64,000 nt of DNA, from assembly GCF_000826685.1 (NCBI RefSeq), contig NZ_JROO01000016.1, positions 48,865-112,864 on the forward strand. Reading direction: 5' to 3'. The notes beneath the pieces are model-generated. The model was given only the letters and a program-made list of their open reading frames with translations. It was not told where the DNA came from and searched no databases. Positions 8,917-18,110 of this stretch are shown one piece after another (position 1 is the stretch's first letter; each line of letters begins with the position of its first letter). This DNA comes from Streptomonospora alba. GTDB lineage: Bacteria > Actinomycetota > Actinomycetes > Streptosporangiales > Streptosporangiaceae. Made by a program: the position numbers and the translations under genes.

Positions 8917-8952
8917 GGAGGCGCTGGAGGCGCTGGAGGCGCTGGAGGCGCC
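8917..8952. repeat. Four tandem copies of a 9-base unit
   Basis: GGAGGCGCT is repeated three times and followed by GGAGGCGCC, without interruption, 28 bases after the aldehyde dehydrogenase stop. It is non-coding and just ahead of the bidirectional terminator. Copy number may vary between strains. Confidence 0.8.
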
Positions 8953-9027
8953 ACGATGCGGGCGCGTGCCGCGTCCCGGGTCTGCACGGCGCAGCCGGCG
9001 ACGACGGAGGGGACACACCCGTCACGC

Positions 9028-9070
9028 GCCGCATTCCCGGACCCGGGCCCGCCGGGTCCGGGAATGCGGC
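9028..9070. terminator. Perfect 19-bp bidirectional terminator
   Basis: Arms 9028-9046 and 9052-9070 are exact complements around a 5-base loop. It lies between the convergent aldehyde dehydrogenase (+) and MerR (-) genes and can stop transcription from both sides. Confidence 0.85.
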
Positions 9071-9102
9071 CCTTCACCTGCAGGGGTGTCCAGCGGCGCG
9101 GT

Positions 9103-9561
9103 TCAGGCGGAGGCAGGAGGATCCTGGGCGTCCTCCGGCACGGTGCACTCGGGTCCGTTGCGCCACAGCCCGTCGGCCGAGCCCGCGGCGAGATGCCGTG
9201 CGTACAGCGCGACCTTGGCTTCGATCACCTCGTGGGCCTGCTGCAACTCCTCCACCCGGCTCCGCACCTTCTGCTCGTGGTTGCGCAGGAGGGCGAACCG
9301 CTCCTCTTCGTTGCCGGGGCCCTCGCGGACCAACTCCACATAGCGCCGGATATCAGGCAGGGACATCCCCGTATCCCGGAACTTGGAGCAGACCCGCAGC
9401 CACTCGACCTCCTGGGAGGTGAACACACGCCGCCCCGCGCTGTTGCGCCGAACCGGCTGGACGAACAGCCCCTCCCGCTCATAAAAGCGCAGCGTGTACG
9501 CGGACAGTCCGGTGCGTGCGCTCACCTCGCTGATGCTCAGCGTTCTCTCGGCAACGGCCAT
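9103..9561 (-). CDS. MerR-family transcriptional regulator
   Basis: The 152-residue protein starts SISEVSARTGLSAYTLRFYEREGL, the MerR winged helix-turn-helix, followed by RRVFTSQEVEWLRVCSKFRDTGMSL and a long coiled coil (residues 85-130). The C-terminal tail is short with one Cys in GPECTVPED, so it is not an obvious metal sensor. It belongs to the group that in actinobacteria controls an adjacent oxidoreductase. The ATG at 9561 is favoured over an in-frame ATG 39 bases upstream that would run into the divergent promoter. The neighbouring SDR gene is divergent and its promoter has the elongated spacer diagnostic of MerR activation. Confidence 0.9.
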   Translation of the reverse strand: MAVAERTLSISEVSARTGLSAYTLRFYEREGLFVQPVRRNSAGRRVFTSQEVEWLRVCSKFRDTGMSLPDIRRYVELVREGPGNEEERFALLRNHEQKVRSRVEELQQAHEVIEAKVALYARHLAAGSADGLWRNGPECTVPEDAQDPPASA

Positions 9562-9579
9562 GCACCGCAGCCTACGCCG

Positions 9580-9610
9580 TTGACTTCGAGTCGACTCCAA
9601 TTCCTAGCGT
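9580..9610 (+). promoter_or_regulatory. MerR-type promoter/operator for SDR gene
   Basis: TTGACT (9580-9585) and TAGCGT (9605-9610) are separated by exactly 19 bases, the long spacer that MerR-family activators untwist. The spacer carries the perfect dyad GAGTCGACTC (9588-9597). The start of merR lies 19 bases to the left, so the site likely also autoregulates. Confidence 0.8.
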
Positions 9611-9639
9611 TCCTTCGACAGCACACGAAAGGACGCTCT

Positions 9640-10485
9640 GTGAGCAAGACATGGTTCATCACCGGCGCCTCCTCGGGCATCGGACGGCTCGTCACCGAGC
9701 AGGCGCTCGAGCGTGGGGACCGGGTGGCCGCCACCCTTCGCAGGCCGGAGGCTCTGGAGGACCTGCGCGCCGAGCACGGCGACCGCCTCTGGACCGCCCG
9801 GCTCGACGTCGACGACGCCCGGCAGGTCGCCGCCGTCGTGGACGAGGCGTTCGCGAACTTCGGCAGGGTCGACGCCGTGGTCAACAACGCGGGATTCGGA
9901 GTGTTCGCCGCGGTGGAGGAGGCGACCGACGAGCAGATCCGCCGCGTCGTCGAGACCAATCTGTTCGGCTCGATCCGGGTGGTCCGCGCCGCACTCCCCC
10001 ATCTGCGCAGCCAGCGGCACGGGCGCATCCTGCAGGTCTCCACGGCAGGCGGCCAGACGACGTATCCCAACTTCTCCTATTACCACGCCTCGAAATGGGG
10101 GATCGAGGGGTTCTGCGAGACGGTGGCCCAGGAGATCGCACCACTGGGCATCGGACTGACGATCGTCGAACCGGGGGCCACGCCCACCGGCTTCGGCGGT
10201 GCACTGGCCACGGCACCGGTGATGCCGGAGTACGACGCCGGCCCCGCCGGCGACGTGCGCCGGGCCCTCGCCGGAGGCGCGTTCCCGTTGCCCAACGACC
10301 CGGCGAAGATCGCGCGGGCGATGATCGACTCCCTCGACCTGGAACCGGCGCCGCTGCGGTTGCCGCTGGGCACCGACACCTACCATGACGTGCGGGCCTC
10401 CCTTGTGGCGCGACTCGACGAACTGGACGCCCGACGCGAACTCGCCCTCTCCGTCGCGGACGATCACCGTGCAGCCACCGCCTGA
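9640..10485 (+). CDS. Short-chain dehydrogenase/reductase
   Basis: This 281-residue classical SDR has the TGASSGIG cofactor motif at residues 9-16, NNAG at 82-85, catalytic Ser134, Tyr148 and Lys152 (YYHASK), and the downstream EPGATPT segment. Arg/Lys residues after the glycine motif and the extended C-terminus suggest NADP-dependent reduction of a carbonyl. GTG at 9640 follows GAAAGGA. It is expressed from the MerR-type promoter 30 bases upstream, so its expression is probably inducible by the ligand of the divergent MerR protein, perhaps an electrophile or drug-like compound. The substrate is not identifiable. Confidence 0.9.
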   Translation: MSKTWFITGASSGIGRLVTEQALERGDRVAATLRRPEALEDLRAEHGDRLWTARLDVDDARQVAAVVDEAFANFGRVDAVVNNAGFGVFAAVEEATDEQIRRVVETNLFGSIRVVRAALPHLRSQRHGRILQVSTAGGQTTYPNFSYYHASKWGIEGFCETVAQEIAPLGIGLTIVEPGATPTGFGGALATAPVMPEYDAGPAGDVRRALAGGAFPLPNDPAKIARAMIDSLDLEPAPLRLPLGTDTYHDVRASLVARLDELDARRELALSVADDHRAATA

Positions 10486-10575
10486 CCGCCGAAAGCCGGG
10501 AAGCCACGCTCGGCGCTGAAGCACGCCGCTGCGGTGCAGGCCGCCGCACCGCGCTCCGGGAGCCGGGGACGGGCC

Positions 10576-10627
10576 ACGGGCCGCGGCCAGAACCCGGCCG
10601 CGGCCCGTCCGGGGCGGCGCCCCGGAC
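10576..10627 (+). terminator. Tandem hairpins after SDR gene
   Basis: A perfect 13-bp stem (10576-10588 with 10596-10608) is followed at once by a second stem of 9 bp (10607-10615 with 10619-10627). They lie about 90 bases after the SDR stop. The rest of 10486-10812 shows only a GTGAGGAA ribosome site at its end for the next small gene. Confidence 0.7.
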
Positions 10628-10812
10628 GGGCCGCGTCGGCTGTGAGCGGTTCGGCGCGTGCGGAGTGCGGCCCCCGCTTCCCCCGCGCCCCGCTCCGACC
10701 CCGATCACCGCGGAGGGCCATTTGCGGCGCCGGGTGGCGAAGACGCACCGTCGCGGGAGAGGCTCGTCCTCGGAGCCGATCAGTCCGACGAAGCGGTGAG
10801 GAAACGCTCAAT

Positions 10813-10986
10813 ATGGCTGCACGCAAGAACAAGAAGCGCCGGTCCCGGCCGGGCAAGGGCGCACAGGACATCCACCACGGCCCGACCCGCGATCCGGGGC
10901 CGACCGGCAACATCGGCTGCTACATCGTCCTGATCGCCGTGCTCGTCATCGGTGTCGCCATCGCCCTGATCGAGGTTTTCGGCTAG
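10813..10986 (+). CDS. Small membrane protein, 57 residues
   Basis: The protein has a very basic N-terminus (MAARKNKKRRSR) and one C-terminal transmembrane helix (about residues 36-55, CYIVLIAVLVIGVAIALIEVF), with a Gly/Pro/His-rich middle. I do not recognise the family; such basic single-span proteins are common in actinobacteria. ATG at 10813 has GTGAGGAA about 10 bases upstream. The stop codon overlaps the stop of the convergent SARP gene by two bases, so there is no room for a terminator between them. It could be an overlooked small-protein gene or a chance frame; the clean basic-plus-helix design favours a real gene. Confidence 0.6.
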   Translation: MAARKNKKRRSRPGKGAQDIHHGPTRDPGPTGNIGCYIVLIAVLVIGVAIALIEVFG

Positions 10987-13900
10987 GACGGGCCGGCGGC
11001 GGGGCCGGGCCCGCCGCTCAGCCCGCTCCGCTCGCCGTAGGCGAAGGCCGTGTCGAACGCCTCGTCTCCCATCGCCTTTCGGCACGCGGCCGAGATGCGG
11101 TCCACGTCGCCGCGCTCCGCGCTCGGCAGCGGCGCACCGATCGACTCCCGGGCAGCGGCGGCCTCTCCCAGCAGCCGGGCAGCGCGGCGGTGACCGCCGG
11201 TGAGGGCCGCTGCGCCGGCGGTTCCCTCCAGGGCGAGCGCCACCGCCCGGGGATCGCCGGTCTCCCGTGCCACGGCCAGGCCTTCGGCGTGCAGCGCGGC
11301 GGCCGTGTCGGCGTCGCCCCGCTGCTCGGCGACGAATCCCGACTCGGCCAGCATCAGCGCGATCCCGGGTTGGTAGCCGGTGCGGCGGTTCCAGTCGAGC
11401 AGCCGGCGCAGGTGCGCCTGTGCCGTGTCGAGCCGGCCTTGGCGCCGGGCCCCCAGCGCGAGCCCGGTCGCGGCGAACGCCTCCCCCGAGCCGTCGCCCT
11501 GCTCGGCTGCCAGCCGCCTCGCCTTCTCGTGCAGGTCCTCGGCTTCGGCGAAGTCACCCGACAGCAGAGCCAGCCGGCCGAGCGTGGCCGTCTGCACGGT
11601 CACCAGCGGCCACAGCTTCAGTTCTTCGGCCAGCCCCAGAACGCAGCGGTGCGCCCGCGCGGCCGCCCCGTAGTCGCCGGCGATCTCGGCCAGGGTGGCG
11701 CGGATGCGGGCGGCCTGGACCTGCCCCCACCGGTCCCCGAGCTCCGTGAACAGCGGCTCCGCGGCGTCGCTGTCGCACCGGGCAACGGCCAGGTCGCCCC
11801 GCGCCAGCGCGATCTCGGCCCGCGTACTCAGAGCCGCGGCCGTGCCCCACCGGTCGCCGCCGCCGCGGAAGGCGCTCAGCGCCTGTTCGACCAGGTCCTC
11901 GCTGGCCGCCAGGCCACCGGAGCCCTGACGGGCGAAAGCCAGCAGCCACTGGGCGTGCGCACGCCCCTCGGGAGCGTCGAGCCGCTCGTAGGACTCCAGC
12001 GCGGCCCGGGCCTGCTCCGCGGCCTCGGCGTCCCCGCGGGTGAGAAAGCCGATCGCGGCCAGCCAGGACAGCACAGCGGCCCGTGTGGTCCACGACGGCG
12101 CACCGGGCAGATCCAATGCCGCCCGGAGCGATTCGCGGGCCTCCGCGTAGCGGCCGCGGAGGATCCGGTACCAGGCCAGCGCGTCGACCAGGCGCAGCGC
12201 CACGGGCGCGTCGCCCAGGTCCACGGCGGTGTCCAGGGCCGCGCGCAGGTTGGCGGACTCGGCGTCCAGGCGCTCCAGCCACGCGTGCTGGCCGTGTCCG
12301 CGCAGGTAGGGCTGCGCGCGTTCGGCGAGGCGGGTGTAGTACTCGGCGTGCCGGCGCCGCACCGCTCCGGTCTCGCCCGCCTCCTCGGCGCGCTCCAGGC
12401 AGTAGGCGGCGACGGACTCCAGGAGCCGGTAACGGGGGCCGCTTCGGGAGGCGTCCTCGGGCCGAGCGCCTGACATCGCGCGGGTTCGGGGCACCGCGTT
12501 CTCGGCGGCCATGACCAGTGAGCGGTCCACCAGCCGGGAGAGGAGGTCGAGAACGTCTGCGGCGGCCACGTCGCCGCCGGCGCAGACCTCCTCGGCCGCC
12601 TCCAGGGTGCAGCCGTCGGCGTGCACGGCCAGTCGGCGCAGCACGGCCCTCTCGGGCTCGGGAAGCGGCTCCCAGCTCCAGTCGATCATTGCCCGCAGGG
12701 TTCGCTGCCGGGCAGGGGCGTCGCGACTGCCGGAGGTGAGCACCCGGAACCTGTCGTCCAGCCGCACGGCGAGCTCGCACACTCCCAGCGCCCGGACCCG
12801 GGCGGCCGCCAGCTCCAGTGCCAGCGGGATCCCGTCCAGCCGCCGGCAGATCGACGCCACGGCCGCGGCGTTGTCCGTGTCGAGAGCGAAGCCCGGTGCG
12901 GCCGCGGCGGCCCGCTCGACGAACAGCCGCACGGCGGGGGTCTGCGCCAGGTCCTCCACGCCGGCGTCCGGGGCGGGCAGCTCCAGCGGCTGCACCGGGT
13001 ACAGCAGCTCGCCGGTGAGCCCCAGGGGTTCCTGCGCCGTGGCCAGGACGTGCACGCCGGGCGCGGTGGCCAAGAGGCCCCGCGTCAGCTCGGCGGCCGA
13101 ATCGACCACGTGCTCGCAGTTGTCGAGGATGAGCAGCAGCCGTTCGGACCGCAGCGCCGCCGTGAGCCGCTCGACCGGTCCGGTGTGCTCCCGGCCGACC
13201 GCCGTACCCGGGCCCGCGTCCTCGCGGATCCCCAGCGCCGCCAGCACGGCCCCGGCCAGCGCCTCCACCGTGTCGGCCCGGTGCCGCGCGGCGAATTCCA
13301 CGATCCAGGCGCCGCCCGAAAAGCCCTCGGCCGCCCAGGCCGCCGTCTCGACCGCCAGCCGGGTCTTGCCCACCCCGCCGGGCCCGACGAGCGTCACGAG
13401 CCGGCCGGTCGCCAAGCGGGAACACACCTCGGCCGCGTCGCCCTTCCGCCCCACCAGGCCGCCGCCTGCCAGCAGCGGAGCCGGCAGGTTGGTCCGGAGG
13501 CGCGCTGCGGCCTCAGGGGGCGGGTCCGGCCGGAGGGCGGGATCCTGCGCCAGGACCGCCTGCTGGATCCCTGCGAGTTCCGGCCCGGGGTCCAGACCCA
13601 GCTCCGTTCGCAGCAGGACGCGCAGTCGCTCGTAGCTCGCGAGGGCTTCGCCCTGGCGACCGGACAGGTAGAGGGCACGCACGTGCGCACCGCGCAGCCG
13701 CTCCCGCAGCGGGTACTCCTCCACCAGTGCGTCGAGTTCGCCGACCAGCGCCCGGTGCTCCCCCAGCTCCAGCCGCGCCTCGGCGAGGTCCTCCAGCGCC
13801 GTCACCCGCTGCTCCTCCAGGCGGGTGATCTCGGCTCGGGCGAACTCCTGGTCGGCGAAGTCGGCATAGGCAGGGCCGCGGAACAGCTCCAGCGCCTCGG

Positions 13901-14279
13901 TCAGCAGGGCGCTTCTGGCCCGGGGGGCGGCGCTGTCCCGTGCCTGTGCGGTGAGTCGCACGAGCCGCCCGGCGTCCACCTGCGGGCCGTCGACACGCAG
14001 CACGTAGCCGGGGGTACGCCATTCGACCAGCGCCCGGCCGCCCGGTTCGGCGTCCTCCAGGGCCCGCCTCAGCTGGGAGACCTTGGCCTGCAGTGCGCCC
14101 GCCGGGTTGCCCGGCGGCATCTCGCCCCACAGGTCGGCGACCAGCCGATCGGCCGAGACCGGCCGGCCCGCGTGCACGAGCAGATCCGCCAGCAGTGCCC
14201 GCACTTTCATTCCGGGCACCCGGACGGCGGTGCCGTCCGCCTCCCAGACCGCAAGCGGCCCGAGCACCCCGAATCGCAT
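10983..14279 (-). CDS. SARP/AfsR-type regulator with BTAD, NB-ARC and TPR domains
   Basis: This 1098-residue regulator begins with an OmpR-type winged helix (residues 1-95, MRFGVLGPLAVW to GYVLRVDG), followed by the bacterial transcriptional activation domain (100-245, ending VLLRTELGLDPGPEL), an NB-ARC ATPase with P-loop GPGGVGKT at 299-306 and Walker-B-like LLLILDNCEH, and a long C-terminal array of TPR-like helices (about 620-1070). The order is that of AfsR-like SARP regulators, which use ATP-driven oligomerisation. ATG at 14279 gives the canonical SARP N-terminus; the longer open frame continues antisense through wrbA and is rejected. It is divergent from wrbA, its closest candidate target. 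No biosynthetic cluster is nearby. Confidence 0.93.
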   Translation of the reverse strand: MRFGVLGPLAVWEADGTAVRVPGMKVRALLADLLVHAGRPVSADRLVADLWGEMPPGNPAGALQAKVSQLRRALEDAEPGGRALVEWRTPGYVLRVDGPQVDAGRLVRLTAQARDSAAPRARSALLTEALELFRGPAYADFADQEFARAEITRLEEQRVTALEDLAEARLELGEHRALVGELDALVEEYPLRERLRGAHVRALYLSGRQGEALASYERLRVLLRTELGLDPGPELAGIQQAVLAQDPALRPDPPPEAAARLRTNLPAPLLAGGGLVGRKGDAAEVCSRLATGRLVTLVGPGGVGKTRLAVETAAWAAEGFSGGAWIVEFAARHRADTVEALAGAVLAALGIREDAGPGTAVGREHTGPVERLTAALRSERLLLILDNCEHVVDSAAELTRGLLATAPGVHVLATAQEPLGLTGELLYPVQPLELPAPDAGVEDLAQTPAVRLFVERAAAAAPGFALDTDNAAAVASICRRLDGIPLALELAAARVRALGVCELAVRLDDRFRVLTSGSRDAPARQRTLRAMIDWSWEPLPEPERAVLRRLAVHADGCTLEAAEEVCAGGDVAAADVLDLLSRLVDRSLVMAAENAVPRTRAMSGARPEDASRSGPRYRLLESVAAYCLERAEEAGETGAVRRRHAEYYTRLAERAQPYLRGHGQHAWLERLDAESANLRAALDTAVDLGDAPVALRLVDALAWYRILRGRYAEARESLRAALDLPGAPSWTTRAAVLSWLAAIGFLTRGDAEAAEQARAALESYERLDAPEGRAHAQWLLAFARQGSGGLAASEDLVEQALSAFRGGGDRWGTAAALSTRAEIALARGDLAVARCDSDAAEPLFTELGDRWGQVQAARIRATLAEIAGDYGAAARAHRCVLGLAEELKLWPLVTVQTATLGRLALLSGDFAEAEDLHEKARRLAAEQGDGSGEAFAATGLALGARRQGRLDTAQAHLRRLLDWNRRTGYQPGIALMLAESGFVAEQRGDADTAAALHAEGLAVARETGDPRAVALALEGTAGAAALTGGHRRAARLLGEAAAARESIGAPLPSAERGDVDRISAACRKAMGDEAFDTAFAYGERSGLSGGPGPAAGPS

Positions 14280-14396
14280 ATGCGCCACGCTAGCCGACCG
14301 CCGCGGGAGCAGCCGCCCGTAAGCCGGTGGGCAGCAGCCGGTAAGCGCGGGCGAGCACGGTGGGACCGCACCGAAACGACGAGAGGAACCATCGCA

Positions 14397-15029
14397 ATGA
14401 ACGCCAACGACGCCCGGATCGCGGTCATCTACTACTCCTCCACCGGCAACATGCACCGCATCGCGGAGGCGTATGCCGAGGGCGCCGCCGACGCGGGGGC
14501 CGAAGTACGGCTGCGCAGGGCCGCGGAGCTGGCGCCGGATGCGGCCGTCGACTCCAACCCGGCCTGGCGCGCGCACCTGGACGCAACCGCGCACGTCCCC
14601 GAGGCCGGCCACGACGACCTCACCTGGGCCAACGGGTACGCCTTCGGCACGCCGACCCGCTTCGGCAACATGGCGTCCCAGCTGAGGCAGTTCCTGGACA
14701 CGACCGCGTCGCTCTGGCAGGCGGGCGAGCTCGCCGACAAGCCCGCCACCGGGTTCACCGGGGCCTACGAGGTCCACGGCGGCCAGGAGTCCACCCTTCT
14801 TTCGATGTACCAGACGATGTACCACTGGGGTGCGCTGGTGCTGGCGCCCGGCTACGTCGACTACGACGCCGTCCATGCGGCGGGCGGCAACCCCTACGGC
14901 GTCAGCCAGACCGAGTCGCTTGCGGCCGAAGACGCCGACCACGTCAAGGCGGTGCTGGTGGCCGCCCGCTCCCAGGGCGGGCGACTGGCCCGTGCGGCCG
15001 CGGCGCTGGCCGGCGCACCGGGCAGGTAG
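14397..15029 (+). CDS. wrbA: WrbA-type NAD(P)H:quinone oxidoreductase
   Basis: The 210-residue flavodoxin-fold protein has the FMN phosphate loop [14 protein letters not shown] near residue 15, [18 protein letters not shown] near 83-100, and [14 protein letters not shown] near 120, which corresponds to the WrbA-defining HGGQE segment. It should be a cytosolic FMN enzyme that reduces quinones by two electrons, protecting against redox cycling. The ATG has GAGAGGA 10 bases upstream. The 117-base gap to the divergent SARP gene must hold both promoters, so SARP control is plausible. The C-terminus is Ala/Arg-rich and slightly longer than usual. Confidence 0.88.
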   Translation: MNANDARIAVIYYSSTGNMHRIAEAYAEGAADAGAEVRLRRAAELAPDAAVDSNPAWRAHLDATAHVPEAGHDDLTWANGYAFGTPTRFGNMASQLRQFLDTTASLWQAGELADKPATGFTGAYEVHGGQESTLLSMYQTMYHWGALVLAPGYVDYDAVHAAGGNPYGVSQTESLAAEDADHVKAVLVAARSQGGRLARAAAALAGAPGR

Positions 15030-15053
15030 CGGTCACGCACACAGCGCCCCTCG

Positions 15054-15095
15054 TACCGCGGACCGCGGACCGCGGACCGCGTACCGCGGACCGCA
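15054..15095. repeat. Six tandem heptamers (G/T)ACCGCG
   Basis: The unit order is TACCGCG, three GACCGCG, TACCGCG and GACCGCA with no interruption, starting 25 bases after the wrbA stop and ending about 125 bases before the cobalamin aptamer. It is non-coding and has a GC-rich repeating structure that could slip in replication. Confidence 0.85.
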
Positions 15096-15220
15096 GCCGC
15101 AGGGTGCCCGCGAGCGCCGACGCCTCAGGCGCCTCGCGGGCGCCCCCGGTGACCGTCGCCACGTCCCGTTGCGGGCCCGGCGGTGTTGCCGGCGGGCGGC
15201 GGAGGACTACTCTGGACGTG

Positions 15221-15455
15221 CTGGTGGTTCGCTCTCCCGCGGCACGCGCCTGAAACAGCGGTCCGGGGCGGGCGAGGCAAGAGGGAACCCGGTGCGAATC
15301 CGGGACTGCCCCGCAGCGGTGAGTGGGAACGAACGCCGCCCCCGGTCCCCAGGGACCGGGCAGCACTGGACCGAGGAGTCTGGGAAGCAGGCGGCCGGTA
15401 GGAGTATCCGTCCCAAGGGCGGAAGGTGCCCGCGAGTCCGAAGACCTGCCACCGG
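15221..15455 (+). promoter_or_regulatory. Cobalamin (B12) riboswitch aptamer ahead of metE
   Basis: The core signature GGAACCCGGTGCGAATCCGG is present at 15284-15303, followed by GACTGCCCCGCAGCGGTGAG, the ACTGG...TGGGAAG stem, and a 3' B12 box AGTCCGAAGACCTGCC ending at 15450. The ends can pair as P1 (GGTGG 15223-15227 with CCACC 15449-15453). It lies in the leader of metE, the B12-independent methionine synthase, where B12 binding normally represses expression because the B12-dependent enzyme MetH can take over. Confidence 0.93.
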
Positions 15456-15456
15456 C

Positions 15457-15497
15457 ACGCGCACCGGCCGGTGCGCGTCGGTCCGAGGTCTCGCGGG
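15457..15497 (+). promoter_or_regulatory. Probable riboswitch expression platform
   Basis: A 22-base perfect palindrome (15457-15478, core CACCGGCCGGTG) begins right after the aptamer and forms an 11-bp hairpin. CTCGCGGG at 15490-15497 is the exact complement of CCCGCGAG at 15429-15436 inside the 3' part of the aptamer, so an alternative fold that breaks the aptamer is possible. The remaining leader to 15609 ends in the metE ribosome site. Confidence 0.6.
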
Positions 15498-15609
15498 AGG
15501 ACCTGGCGGACGATCAGCCCGCAGTGGCGTCGCACTCACTGCCGCTCGCTGGTCGGCGCAGGCCTCCGCAGACCTCGGAGCCTGTCGTCGAGCTCGCGAG
15601 GAGAGAGCG

Positions 15610-17898
15610 TTGACCAGCACGATCGGATCGACTGTACTGGGCTATCCCCGGATCGGCCCGAACCGGGAACTCAAGCGCGCGCTGGAGAGCTACTGGGCCT
15701 CAGACAGCAGCGAGGCGGAGTTGCGTGAGGCGGCGCGCCGCACCCGTACGGGCACCTGGCGCACACTCGCCGACGCCGGCCTGGACTCGGTACCGGGCAA
15801 CACGTTCTCGTTCTACGACCAGGTGCTGGACACCGCGGTCACGTTCGGCGCGGTGCCCTCGCGCTTCAGCGCACTCGGGCTGGGCCCCCTGGACACCTAC
15901 TTCGCCATGGCGCGCGGGACGGACTCCGCGGCTCCCCTGGAGATGACGAAGTGGTTCGACACCAATTACCACTACCTGGTCCCCGAGATCGGGCCGGACA
16001 CGCGGTTCCTGCTCGCCGACCGCACCCCGGTCGAGCAGTACCGGGAGGCGCTGGAGCTGGGCGTGTCCACCCGGCCGGTGCTGGTGGGCCCGGTGACGTT
16101 CCTGCTGCTGTCCAAGCCCGCCGAGGGGGCGCCGGACGGCTTCCGGCCGCTGGACCGGCTCGACGACGTCCTCGACGCCTACGCCGAACTGCTGGCCGAA
16201 CTGAAGGACGCCGGTGCGGAGTGGGTCCAGCTGGACGAGCCGGCGTTCGCCGCGGACCGTTCGGAACCGGAGCTGGCCGCACTGCGCAAGGCCTACCGCA
16301 GGCTCGGCAAGGTGCAGGAGCGCCCCCGCCTCATGGCGGCCGGCTACTTCGGCGACCTCGGCGAGGCGCTCGGGGCGCTCGCCTCCTGCCCCATCGAGGC
16401 GCTGGGGGTGGACCTCGTCGCCGGCCGATCCGCGCTGGACCGGCTGGCGTCCCTGCACGGGCTGCACAGCAAGACGCTGGTCGCCGGGCTGATCGACGGC
16501 CGCAACGTCTGGCGCGCCGACCTGGACCGGGCCCTGACGACGGCGGCCACGCTGCTCGGCGCGGCCGGGGAGGTGGCTGTCAGCACGTCCTGCTCGCTGC
16601 TGCACGTGCCCTACGACGTCGGCGCCGAGGCGGGCATCGATCCGCAGGTGAAGTCGTGGCTGGCCTTCGCCGAGCAGAAGGTGGGCGAGGTCGTCACCCT
16701 GGGCCGCGCACTGCGTGAGGGCAGGGAGGCCGTGGCCGACGAGCTGGCCCGGGCGTCCGAGGCGGTCGCCGACCGGACGGGGGCCGAGAGGGTGCGCAAC
16801 CACCGTGTGCAGGCGCGGCTGGGGTCGCTGCGGCCCGAGCACGTGCGCCGCGCCGACTACGCGGACCGCCGCCGGGCGCAGGAGGAGTCGCTTGAACTCC
16901 CTCCGCTGCCGACGACGACCATCGGGTCGTTCCCGCAGACGGCCGAAGTCCGCGAGGCCCGTGCCGCGGCGCGCAGGGGCGACATCGACCACGCCGCCTA
17001 CACCCGGCGGATGCGGGATGAGATCGAGCGCGTCGTCCGGCTGCAGGAGAGGCTGGGTCTGGACGTGCTGGTCCACGGCGAGCCCGAGCGCAACGACATG
17101 GTGCAGTACTTCTCCGAGCACATGGAGGGGTTCGTCTCCACCGAGGCGGGATGGGTGCAGTCGTACGGATCCCGGTGCGTGCGGCCCCCGATCCTCTTCG
17201 GTGACGTCGCCCGGCCGGAGGCGATCACCGCCGAGTGGGCGACCTACGCCCAGCGGCTGACCGAGAAGCCGGTCAAGGGCATGCTCACCGGGCCGGTGAC
17301 CATCCTGGCGTGGTCCTTCGTCCGCGACGACCAGCCGCTGGCCGACACGGCCCGGCAGGTCGCGCTGGCGATCCGGGACGAGGTCCGCGACCTGGAGGCG
17401 GCGGGGATCCGCGTGGTGCAGGTCGACGAACCGGCGCTGCGGGAGCTGCTGCCGCTGCGCGCGGCGCAGCACCGGGACTACCTGAACTGGGCGGTGGAAG
17501 CGTTCCGGCTGGCCACCTCCGGGGTCGCCGCATCGACCCAGATCCACACCCACCTGTGCTATTCCGAGTTCGGCGACGTCATCGACGCGATCGTCGCCCT
17601 GGACGCCGATGTCACCAGTATCGAGGCGGCGCGCTCCCGTATGGAGGTGCTCGACGACCTCAACGCGGTCGGCTTCGCACGCGGGGTCGGGCCCGGCGTC
17701 TACGACATCCACTCGCCCCGGGTACCCGGGGCCGAGGAAGTCGCCGACCTCCTGCGGACCGCGCTGAAGGCGGTTCCCTCGGAGCGGCTGTGGGTCAATC
17801 CCGACTGCGGCTTGAAGACCCGCGGCTACGCCGAGGTCGAAACGGCTCTGCAGAACATGGTCAGCGCGGCGGCCGCGGTTCGCCGGTCCCTTCGCTGA
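15610..17898 (+). CDS. metE: Cobalamin-independent methionine synthase
   Basis: This is a full-length 762-residue MetE. It transfers methyl from methyltetrahydropteroyl-triglutamate to homocysteine in the cytosol. The N-terminal half begins [16 protein letters not shown]; the catalytic half begins [10 protein letters not shown] near residue 437. The zinc ligands are His and Cys in [10 protein letters not shown], Glu in the preceding half and Cys in [14 protein letters not shown] at 15610 is taken as start: GAGGAG lies 6 bases upstream, and an alignment-like N-terminus follows at once; no ATG or GTG fits. The B12 riboswitch controls it. A composite hairpin follows the stop, so it is monocistronic. 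Confidence 0.95.
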   Translation: MTSTIGSTVLGYPRIGPNRELKRALESYWASDSSEAELREAARRTRTGTWRTLADAGLDSVPGNTFSFYDQVLDTAVTFGAVPSRFSALGLGPLDTYFAMARGTDSAAPLEMTKWFDTNYHYLVPEIGPDTRFLLADRTPVEQYREALELGVSTRPVLVGPVTFLLLSKPAEGAPDGFRPLDRLDDVLDAYAELLAELKDAGAEWVQLDEPAFAADRSEPELAALRKAYRRLGKVQERPRLMAAGYFGDLGEALGALASCPIEALGVDLVAGRSALDRLASLHGLHSKTLVAGLIDGRNVWRADLDRALTTAATLLGAAGEVAVSTSCSLLHVPYDVGAEAGIDPQVKSWLAFAEQKVGEVVTLGRALREGREAVADELARASEAVADRTGAERVRNHRVQARLGSLRPEHVRRADYADRRRAQEESLELPPLPTTTIGSFPQTAEVREARAAARRGDIDHAAYTRRMRDEIERVVRLQERLGLDVLVHGEPERNDMVQYFSEHMEGFVSTEAGWVQSYGSRCVRPPILFGDVARPEAITAEWATYAQRLTEKPVKGMLTGPVTILAWSFVRDDQPLADTARQVALAIRDEVRDLEAAGIRVVQVDEPALRELLPLRAAQHRDYLNWAVEAFRLATSGVAASTQIHTHLCYSEFGDVIDAIVALDADVTSIEAARSRMEVLDDLNAVGFARGVGPGVYDIHSPRVPGAEEVADLLRTALKAVPSERLWVNPDCGLKTRGYAEVETALQNMVSAAAAVRRSLR

Positions 17899-17907
17899 TC
17901 TCCGGAG

Positions 17908-17954
17908 CCGCGGGCGGTGCCGACGGAGAGTCGAGACTCCGGCGCCGCCCGCGG
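17908..17954 (+). terminator. metE terminator
   Basis: A 14-bp outer stem (17908-17921 with 17941-17954, one G-T pair) encloses a smaller GAGTC/GACTC hairpin at 17928-17939. It starts 9 bases after the metE stop. Confidence 0.75.
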
Positions 17955-18110
17955 CGTCGAACCCGCCGCGAAGGCCCCCGCGGCGCGCCGTGTCCGCCTG
18001 CGCCCCGCCTTGGCTTGGCAGACCGGGGTCATGGCAGCCCAGAGCGACGAGGACGACGCCGCCGCGCAGGTCGGCGACCGCCACCCGCCCCGGCTCCGGC
18101 CCACCGGGCG

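Noticed and set aside
10983..14942. Very long minus-strand frame as a 1319-residue protein
   Set aside because: The part beyond 14279 is antisense to wrbA and has Arg/Gly-rich shadow composition; the SARP domain begins cleanly at 14279.
12621..15029. 802-residue plus-strand frame through the SARP gene
   Set aside because: Everything before the ATG at 14397 is antisense to SARP domains; only the WrbA part is real.
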